Source of the DNA: VGXO01 sp964614695
Lineage (GTDB): Bacteria > Planctomycetota > Phycisphaerae > Phycisphaerales > SM1A02
DNA: 9,239 nt
Direction: 5' to 3'
NCBI GenBank assembly: GCA_964614695.1
Contig: CAZTMB010000107.1
Coordinates: 1 to 9,239 of the forward strand
In this document: in pieces, positions 1 to 5,015 of the stretch
Numbering within the stretch: position 1 is the stretch's first letter
How the letters are laid out: each line of letters starts with the position of its first letter
Program-made: the position numbers and the translations under genes
The notes under the pieces: generated by a model
Told to the model about the DNA's origin: nothing
Database searches by the model: none
The model's input: only the letters and a program-made list of their open reading frames with translations

Positions 1-965
1 TCGCCGGAGACGCCGGCCCCGACGTCGATCTGGACGTTGCGGACGACGACCTCCCGATCGATCGCGCCGCCGCTGATCGCGAAGAGTCCTGCGTTGACCA
101 GCACCGAGCCCTCGCCGCCGATCGATCCGGCGGTCTGCGTGACGGAGTTCTGATAGCTGTTCGAGAGCGTGAGCCAGCCGTCGGCGTGCACGTCGACGGT
201 GCCTTCGTTGACGACGCTGCCGCTGTGGGAGAGGCCGATGTCGGCGAGGACCTCGAGCGTGCCTTCGTTGACGAGCGTGCCGTAGAGGTAGCGGTTGCCG
301 AGCGTGCCGGGACGAACCGAGAGCGTGCCGCGATTGAGAAGGCTCGAATCGTTGGCGATCTGCAGCGAGCAGCTGTAGCTGCTTGAGACGGTCTCCATGA
401 GGAGTGTGCCGTCGTTGATCGAGCCGGTGGTCCAAGAGAGCGTGGCGCTGGTTCCGAAGCCGCCGCCCTGCACCCACAGCGTCTGTCCGGTCCGCAGCGT
501 TCCCTCGAAGGCCGACGACCCGGTTGCGACGAACGTGACCGGCGACGTTCCGCCAGCGCCGACGAGCGTGGCGTTGTAGATCGCGGGCGTGGCAAGCAGC
601 GTGCCGCCCCAGTACTCGAGCCGCGCGCGAATCAGGCAGGTCCCCGACACCGAGAACGATCCGCCGGAGATCGCGAGGCGATAGCCGTCGAACGAGGCGA
701 TCGAGGTGCTCGCGCCGCCATGCACGATGGTGGTTCCCGCGAACGATCCACTCACGACGACGGCGTCGGCCGCTCCCGGCAGCGCATCGCCCGACCAGTT
801 GAGCGGGTCGCTCCACGAGACGCCGTCGCCGCCACCATCCCAGGAGACGGTCGCGGCCTGCCCGAAGCCGGCGATCGCGAGGCTCGACATCAGCGCGACG
901 GTGCGCAGGAATCGGCGAGGGCGATGGGAAGACAAGGAACGGGCGGGGCTCGGAAGTGCGCTCAT
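1..965 (-). CDS. Secreted repeat-rich beta-structure protein, N-terminal part (runs off left edge)
   Basis: The frame is open from an ATG at 963-965 to the window edge (321 complete codons, no stop), so the C-terminus is missing. Shine-Dalgarno AGGAG lies at 973-977 with a 7-nt spacer. Residues 1-37 look like a secretion signal: basic stretch R15-R21, hydrophobic core about 22-35 (TVALMSSLAIAGFG), likely cleavage after GQA37. The mature protein starts with W42-D-G-G-G-D-G...W51-S-D...N56-W57...L62-P-G..D67, a module that opens many planctomycete and verrucomicrobial secreted autotransporter-like proteins. It is followed by Gly/Ser/Thr/Val-rich sequence with recurring short strands of the form (V/I/L)N(E/D/R)GT(L/V).V, for example VNEGTLEV and VNEGTVDV. 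This suggests a right-handed beta-helix or similar stacked fold at the cell surface or outside the cell. The role (adhesion, matrix, polymer binding) cannot be told. Coding, secretion and class are well supported; function is not known. Confidence 0.85.
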   Translation of the reverse strand, partial: MSALPSPARSLSSHRPRRFLRTVALMSSLAIAGFGQAATVSWDGGGDGVSWSDPLNWSGDALPGAADAVVVSGSFAGTTIVHGGASTSIASFDGYRLAISGGSFSVSGTCLIRARLEYWGGTLLATPAIYNATLVGAGGTSPVTFVATGSSAFEGTLRTGQTLWVQGGGFGTSATLSWTTGSINDGTLLMETVSSSYSCSLQIANDSSLLNRGTLSVRPGTLGNRYLYGTLVNEGTLEVLADIGLSHSGSVVNEGTVDVHADGWLTLSNSYQNSVTQTAGSIGGEGSVLVNAGLFAISGGAIDREVVVRNVQIDVGAGVSG

Positions 966-972
966 CGAAGGG

Positions 973-977
973 CTCCT
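973..977 (-). promoter_or_regulatory. Shine-Dalgarno site of the secreted repeat protein
   Basis: AGGAG on the minus strand, 7 nt before the ATG at 963-965. Its first two bases belong to the 3' arm of the inverted repeat at 976-997, so it may be partly hidden in the mRNA. It fixes the start of a gene whose 3' end is outside the window. Confidence 0.65.
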
Positions 978-997
978 GATGCGGACGACTGCATCAG
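976..997 (-). repeat. Inverted repeat (7-bp stem, 8-nt loop) overlapping the ribosome binding site
   Basis: CTGATGC (976-982) and GCATCAG (991-997) are perfect reverse complements separated by 8 nt. In the minus-strand transcript this would fold just before the start codon of the left-edge gene, pairing the first two bases of AGGAG; a U-G wobble (998 with 975) could add a third. The repeat is seen directly. Any effect on translation is inference. Confidence 0.5.
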
Positions 998-1003
998 AGT
1001 CCC

Positions 1004-1020
1004 GACGCCCGCTGGGCGTC
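1004..1020 (-). repeat. Compact inverted repeat (7-bp stem, 3-nt loop) in the leader of the left-edge gene
   Basis: GACGCCC (1004-1010), loop GCT, GGGCGTC (1014-1020): a perfect GC-rich stem 6 nt upstream, in the minus-strand sense, of the stem at 976-997. There is no T-tract on either strand, so it is not a standard intrinsic terminator. It could be a 5' UTR stabilising stem or an operator half-site pair. The gap 966-1198 otherwise shows no gene, clear promoter or RNA I recognise. Confidence 0.4.
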
Positions 1021-1198
1021 CCCGAAAGACCGACCGGTAAACGCCTCATCCGATCGCGCGGGCGAAGCGCGAGGCCGCTTCAAGGAACTTCATTCCGAGA
1101 TTGCGGGAGCCCGTGCGCCGGCGGTCGCCATCGAATCGATCGCCCCCGGCGACGCCGCATGAACTCACCGCGGCACGTCGATCGTCCGGCCGTCGCGC

Positions 1199-1732
1199 TT
1201 ACCCGCCCGGGCGGGGCGTCGGCTTGTAGAGAAGGATCACCACCGCGCCGATCAGCACGCTCGCGACGATCGTCCAGAGGATCGACGTGCTGAGCGTGCC
1301 GGTCCAGGCGAGGAATCCGGTCGAGATCGCGCCGCCGCTGGCCATGAAGCCGACGGTCGCGGCGCGGGCCGCGGGGGTGAACGGCCGCGTGCCGTCGATG
1401 ATCTGCATCGACGGCGCGAACAGCCGATTGCGGAGGAGCTTCTGCTCGAGCACCGGGCAGCTTCGGGCGAAGCACCACGCGGCGATGATCACGAAGATCG
1501 TGGTGGGAAGACCCGGCAGGATCGCCCCGATGATGCCAAGCGCCGTCGCGAGCACGCCGATTCCCGCAAGGGTCCAGCGTCGAAGGTCCTTCGGCATCCA
1601 GCCGGTCGGCGCCGCGACCTCGGCCGATCCGCCGTGCATGACCGGGCAGCGCCCGGGAGCGGCGGATCGCGCGGAGCCGTCCTGGGCAGCGTTGCGGGCG
1701 GTGGCGGGGTGATCGTCGAGGCGGGTGGACAT
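1199..1732 (-). CDS. DUF454 / YbaN-family inner-membrane protein
   Basis: A 177-residue protein ending in TAA. Residues about 50-115 match the DUF454 pattern: LRRWTLAGIGV, then GxxGAILPGLPTT (69-78), a hydrophobic stretch, the CFARSCP motif (87-93) and a following LLRNRLF block. Membrane segments are predicted at about 54-72, 77-88, 124-143 and 149-169, with a short polar tail KPTPRPGG. The family is widespread (E. coli YbaN) but has no established biochemical function. Family members are usually about 115-150 residues; the extra length here is a polar N-terminal extension of about 45 residues. Starts at M32 (1639) or M46 (1597) are possible, and M46 would give a typical 132-residue protein. 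None of the three starts has a clear Shine-Dalgarno. I kept the longest because the extension has the same very high GC at third codon positions as the core. It lies divergent from the RCC1 gene and 233 nt upstream of the left-edge gene on the same strand. Confidence 0.82.
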   Translation of the reverse strand: MSTRLDDHPATARNAAQDGSARSAAPGRCPVMHGGSAEVAAPTGWMPKDLRRWTLAGIGVLATALGIIGAILPGLPTTIFVIIAAWCFARSCPVLEQKLLRNRLFAPSMQIIDGTRPFTPAARAATVGFMASGGAISTGFLAWTGTLSTSILWTIVASVLIGAVVILLYKPTPRPGG

Positions 1733-1750
1733 GGTCGGCAGGCGGGAAGG

Positions 1751-1767
1751 TCGGGATGGTATCCCGA
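1751..1767. repeat. 17-bp palindrome in the divergent intergenic region (operator-like)
   Basis: TCGGGAT (1751-1757), GGT, ATCCCGA (1761-1767): a perfect 7-bp inverted repeat with a 3-nt centre, 18 bp upstream of the DUF454 start. On the minus strand the centre reads TACCAT (1761 to 1756), which fits a TANNNT -10 element at a reasonable distance from the ATG at 1732. It could therefore be a repressor site over a promoter, or a short leader hairpin. No good -35 hexamer is visible. The rest of the 193-bp gap (1733-1925) holds no gene I can support. Confidence 0.4.
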
Positions 1768-1910
1768 TCGGCCGGCGGGGACCTTCGGCTCCGAGAACCG
1801 ATCGAGGTCGAGGCGGCGAGAGAGCCGACGAGAGAAACCGTGGCCGCCGCGATCGGCCCCAAGGACTCTCGGCCGACTGCGGAGAGGCGGGTGGTTTCGC
1901 CGGTGACGCG

Positions 1911-1919
1911 TGCTAGGTT
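1911..1919 (+). promoter_or_regulatory. Candidate extended -10 promoter giving a leaderless RCC1-protein mRNA
   Basis: TGC-TAGGTT is an extended -10 (TGn) plus a TANNNT hexamer at 1914-1919. A start of transcription about 7 nt after the hexamer would fall at 1925-1926, on the A of the ATG at 1926. No Shine-Dalgarno sits at usual spacing; the only purine run, GAGG, directly touches the ATG. The -35 region (about 1891-1897, GTGGTTT) is weak. This rests on one motif and its position. Confidence 0.3.
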
Positions 1920-1925
1920 TCGAGG

Positions 1926-3845
1926 ATGCACTCCACCTCGTCCGCTTCGGCCGATCCGGCCGCCGCCGTCGCGCCGTCGCCGATCCGTCGCTCCTTCTCT
2001 CGGCTCCTCGGACTCGCGACGGCGATGACCTTGGCCTTGGCGGTCGATGCCGTCCATGCGGATGACCTCGTGCTCTGGGGCCGGCTCCACGCGACGAACC
2101 CGAGTTCGCTGACCGAGCCGGTCGCGATCGGCGCAGGCATCGAGCACACCGCGATCGTGCTTGCCGACGGGAGCGTCGTGGTCTGGGGAGACAACTACAC
2201 CTATGCGGCCGCCACGCCGCCACCCCTCGACGATGCGGTGCAGGCGGGCGTCGGGCAGTGGCATGGTGCGGCGCGGCGGGCGAACGGTCAGGTCGTCACG
2301 TGGGGAAGCAATGCGAGCGGCCAGCAGAACGTGCCGGCGGGACTGATCGCCACCTCGATCTCGGTGGGCGGCGCGCACACGCTCGCGCTTCGCCCGAGCG
2401 GCACCGTCGCCGCGTGGGGCCTCAACGACCTCGGGCAATGCAGCGTGCCGCCGACGGCGACCGGCATCGTGCAGGTCTCGGCAGGTCTTCGCCACAGCCT
2501 CGCGCTCAAGTCCAACGGCACCGTGGTCGCGTGGGGCTGGAACCAGTTCGGCCAGTGCAACGTGCCGGCGGCGGCGAGCGGTCTCGTGCAGGTCGCCGCG
2601 GGCGGCGGCTTCAGCGCCGGGCTCAAGTCCAACGGCACCGTCGTGACGTGGGGTTCGTGGCCGAACGATCCGCCGTCGGTGCAGAACTTCGTCAAGATCG
2701 CCGCCGGCGACAACCATCTCGTCGGGCTTCGCGCCGACGGAACGGTCGCGGCCTGGGGCTTCGCGAACTCGACCGGCACCGACGTGCCGTCGCTCGCGGC
2801 GCCGGCGGTCGACATCGCCGCAGGAGACGGGCACACCGTGGTGCTGCTCGAGAACGGCGAGGTCGTCGCGTTCGGCTCGAGCGAGAAGGCCTGCCTCGGG
2901 ACCCCCGACCTCGAGACGGTTCGCGCACTGGCGTGCACCGACAAGAGCATCGCGGTCGCCGATGGCGAAGGCATGGTCGAGGTGTTCGGCGACCTCGCGT
3001 GGGCCAACAGCGGCAACGTCCCGGCGAACCTCGGTCCGGTGGTCGCGCTGGCGGGAACCCACGGCGGCTTCGCGGCGATCCGCGCGGACGGCACGGTCGC
3101 GTCGTGGGGTTCGACCTCGACGCTGAATCCGCCGTCGATCGCGAACGCGGTCGAGATCTCCGGCGGCGGCTCGCACTTCATCGTGCGGCGCGCCGACGGC
3201 ACGGTGGCCTGCTGGGGCGGCAACTCGAGCGGGCAGTGCAACGTTCCGGCGGGATTGAACGACGTCGTGCGCGTCGCCGCGGGCGACGGCTTCTCGCTCG
3301 CGGTCCGATCGAACGGCGAGATCGTCGCCTGGGGCAGCAACGCCGACGGCATCCTCGACGTCCCGACGCTCTCGGCGCCGCCGCGATCGATCGACGCCGG
3401 CAACTCCCACGCGGTGGTCGTCCGCGCCGACGGCACGGTGGTCTGCTGGGGCAGCAACACGAGCAGCCAGGGCAACGTGCCCAAGGGGCTTGCGAACGTG
3501 GCGCGGGTGGTGTGTTCGGCCTACGCGACGATCGCGGTGCGCGAAGACGGCTCGATGGTCGCCTGGGGCGGCGGCATGCAGCCGGGCAATCCCTACGGCC
3601 CGGCGCCGGTGCCGGCGGGACTTGCCGATCCGGCGCTGCTCGCAGCGAAGGGCGGCCTCGCGATCATGTCGATCGCGCCAACCGACGGCGTCTTCGGCGA
3701 CCTCGACGGGAACAGCGTGGTCGATGCCGCGGATCTCGCGTTGCTGCTGTCGGACTGGGGCGGGTCGGGCGGCGACGCGGATCTCGACGCCGACGGCGTG
3801 GTCGGTCCGGCGGATCTTGCGCTGCTGCTCGCCGCGTGGGGCTGA
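1926..3845 (+). CDS. Secreted RCC1-like repeat protein (14 units) with dockerin-like C-terminal tail
   Basis: A 639-residue protein. Residues 1-45 are an export signal: polar start, R21-R22-S-F-S-R, hydrophobic core about 27-40, cleavage after VHA45. The RRxF pattern leaves Tat as well as Sec export open. Residues 50-589 hold 14 RCC1/BLIP-II-type units of 35-44 residues. Most read xWGxNxxGQCNVPxxLxxVVxVAAGxxHSLALxxDGTVV; units start near 50, 86, 125, 163, 202, 241, 276, 315, 352, 393, 429, 468, 507 and 546. Seven units make one RCC1 propeller, so 14 suggests two in tandem. Units 8 and 9 have FG in place of WG. Residues 590-639 form two dockerin-like calcium loops (D592-L-D-G-N...D600..D603 and D619-L-D-A-D...D630), each followed by LALLL..WG; the protein ends on the second WG. 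RCC1-like propellers usually bind proteins or other surfaces. The target here is unknown; eukaryotic RCC1 exchange activity is not implied. Convergent with the ABC operon. Confidence 0.93.
   Translation: MHSTSSASADPAAAVAPSPIRRSFSRLLGLATAMTLALAVDAVHADDLVLWGRLHATNPSSLTEPVAIGAGIEHTAIVLADGSVVVWGDNYTYAAATPPPLDDAVQAGVGQWHGAARRANGQVVTWGSNASGQQNVPAGLIATSISVGGAHTLALRPSGTVAAWGLNDLGQCSVPPTATGIVQVSAGLRHSLALKSNGTVVAWGWNQFGQCNVPAAASGLVQVAAGGGFSAGLKSNGTVVTWGSWPNDPPSVQNFVKIAAGDNHLVGLRADGTVAAWGFANSTGTDVPSLAAPAVDIAAGDGHTVVLLENGEVVAFGSSEKACLGTPDLETVRALACTDKSIAVADGEGMVEVFGDLAWANSGNVPANLGPVVALAGTHGGFAAIRADGTVASWGSTSTLNPPSIANAVEISGGGSHFIVRRADGTVACWGGNSSGQCNVPAGLNDVVRVAAGDGFSLAVRSNGEIVAWGSNADGILDVPTLSAPPRSIDAGNSHAVVVRADGTVVCWGSNTSSQGNVPKGLANVARVVCSAYATIAVREDGSMVAWGGGMQPGNPYGPAPVPAGLADPALLAAKGGLAIMSIAPTDGVFGDLDGNSVVDAADLALLLSDWGGSGGDADLDADGVVGPADLALLLAAWG
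2504..2641 (+). repeat. In-frame DNA direct repeats with 117-nt period inside the RCC1 gene
   Basis: A 21-nt stretch is identical at 2504-2524 and 2621-2641 (shift 117 nt, 39 codons), encoding LKSNGTV in units 4 and 5. A second 19-nt stretch is identical at 3189-3207 and 3423-3441 (shift 234 nt, two units), encoding ADGTV in units 10 and 12. Identity at DNA level in this diverged repeat family suggests relatively recent unit duplication or gene conversion. Confidence 0.65.
3699..3842 (+). other. Dockerin-like double calcium-loop tail of the RCC1 protein
   Basis: This encodes residues about 592-639. Loop 1 has D592, D594, N596, D600 and D603 at positions 1, 3, 5, 9 and 12 of an F-hand-like loop. 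Loop 2 has D619, D621, D623 and D630 but Gly627 at position 9. The two halves are offset by 27 residues and share ADLALLL-x-x-WG. In cellulosome bacteria such modules bind cohesins. No cohesin is visible here, and in planctomycetes the partner is not established, so surface anchoring or sorting is inference. Confidence 0.7.
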
Positions 3846-3860
3846 TCGCCCGCGCCGTCT

Positions 3861-5015
3861 TCAGCGGAATCCCCGCCTGAATCGAAGGAGCGCGAGTCCC
3901 GAGGTCGCGACCGCGAGCAGCAGGATCATGCCGATGAGCGGCAGCAGGGTGCGCAGGTCTGCGCCTCGCAGGACCACGCCGATCGCCGCGTCGAGCCCGT
4001 AGTGGAGCGGGGAGGCGTACATCACCGGACGCACGAGCCAGGGCATCGACTCCGCCGGCGTGACCGCCCCCGAAAGAAGCATGATCGGGCCGAGCACGAG
4101 CATCGCGAGCAGCCCGACCTGCGCGACGCTTCGCCCGATCGTCGCGAGCAGGATGCCGACGCCCGCCATCGCCGCCGAGAGCGCCGCGATCACGAGCGAG
4201 AAGTGCCAGACCTCGCCCTGCACGCGGATGCCGAGCACGCCCTGCACGACGACGAGTAGCGACACCGTCGAGGCGATCGTCACGAGCGCCGTCATCGGCA
4301 GGATCTTCGAGAGCAGGATCCGCCCGGGCGAGATCGGCGAGACGAGCAGCTGCTCGATCGTGCCGCGCTCCCGCTCGCGAGCGAGCGCAGCGCCGGGAAG
4401 AAGCATCGAGAAGAGGGTCGCCATCTCGACGAGTTCGGAGATCGCGAGATGCCGCCTCTCCTCGCGATTGGGGTTGTAGCGCACCCGCTGGGCATCGACG
4501 ACGCCGCCGCCGGGCCGGTGCGCCGCGGAGGCGGCACGGACCGATTCGGCGGCATGGCGGGCGACGATCTCGCCGACCGCCGCCGAGGCGAGGGTGCCGA
4601 GCGTCGCGTTGCTCGTGTCGACGAGCGCCTGCACCGAGGCGCCGCGTCCCGCCGCGAGATCGGCCCCGAACCGCGGGGGCACCACGATCGCCACCGTCGC
4701 TTCCTCGCGATCGAGCATCGCGGCGCCGGCGGAAGCCGACTCCGCCTCGCCGAGCGGCCGAAAGTGCGGCGGGCGGAAGCGTTCGATCAGCGCGCGGCTC
4801 TCCGGCGTGCGGTCCTCGTCGACGAAGACGATGGCCGCGTTCGCAAGGTGCGTCGAGACGCCGGTCGCGGCGAGGTACACCGCGCCGAAGAAGGCGTAGA
4901 AGAGGAAGATCACGAGCGCCGGATCGCGGAAGAACTGCCGCAGCTCCTTGCCGCAGAGCACCGCAAGCTGCGAGATCGCCTCGCCGGGCCTCGAGGTCGG
5001 ATCGCGGCGGCTCAT
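3861..5015 (-). CDS. ABC-2 type transporter permease (second permease, YbhR-like)
   Basis: A 384-residue ABC-2 permease (ABC2_membrane_3 type), last gene of the operon. A cytoplasmic N-terminus with the amphipathic KELRQFFRDP motif (23-32) leads into membrane segment 1 (about 33-50). A large periplasmic domain follows (about 51-195), with VVPPRFGADLAAGR (111-124) and VQALVDTSN. Membrane segments lie near 196-212, 234-262, 272-294, 297-318 and 355-376. The family motif RERERGTIEQLLVSP (213-227) lies on the cytoplasmic loop after segment 2. The start is the ATG at 5013-5015, which overlaps the upstream stop as ATGA. It has GAGGG at 5023-5027 with a 7-nt spacer, so translation is probably coupled. 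It should pair with the permease upstream and the double ATPase to export an unknown substrate. The stop TGA (3861-3863) lies 15 nt from the stop of the convergent RCC1 gene. Confidence 0.93.
   Translation of the reverse strand: MSRRDPTSRPGEAISQLAVLCGKELRQFFRDPALVIFLFYAFFGAVYLAATGVSTHLANAAIVFVDEDRTPESRALIERFRPPHFRPLGEAESASAGAAMLDREEATVAIVVPPRFGADLAAGRGASVQALVDTSNATLGTLASAAVGEIVARHAAESVRAASAAHRPGGGVVDAQRVRYNPNREERRHLAISELVEMATLFSMLLPGAALARERERGTIEQLLVSPISPGRILLSKILPMTALVTIASTVSLLVVVQGVLGIRVQGEVWHFSLVIAALSAAMAGVGILLATIGRSVAQVGLLAMLVLGPIMLLSGAVTPAESMPWLVRPVMYASPLHYGLDAAIGVVLRGADLRTLLPLIGMILLLAVATSGLALLRFRRGFR

Noticed and set aside
1112..1160. An imperfect GGCGGTCGCC / GGCGACGCC inverted repeat downstream of the DUF454 gene, considered as its terminator.
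   Set aside because: It has a bulged stem, a long loop and no T-tract, and inverted repeats of this quality are expected by chance in such GC-rich DNA.
1080..3410. A 776-codon open frame on the minus strand.
   Set aside because: It runs antisense through the well-supported RCC1 gene and across the DUF454 gene in another frame. Its translation is Arg/Asp-rich without domains, as expected of a shadow frame in GC-rich DNA.
2288..3484. A 398-codon antisense open frame with repeated VPSA-type segments.
   Set aside because: The periodicity is the RCC1 repeat read on the opposite strand. There is no start signal or domain.
1926..3845. The RCC1 protein as a guanine-nucleotide exchange factor or BLIP-II-like beta-lactamase inhibitor.
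   Set aside because: The protein is exported, so a Ran-type role makes no sense. Nothing in the sequence points to beta-lactamase binding; only the shared propeller repeat supports the comparison.
3864..3876. A small GCGG/CCGC inverted repeat near the convergent gene ends, considered as a bidirectional terminator.
   Set aside because: The stem is only 4 bp, there is no T-tract on either side, and it lies within the last codons of the permease.
2258..3880. A 540-codon plus-strand open frame overlapping the RCC1 gene.
   Set aside because: It is a frame-shifted reading of the RCC1 repeats. The Arg-rich repetitive translation reflects the underlying 39-codon units, with no independent motif.
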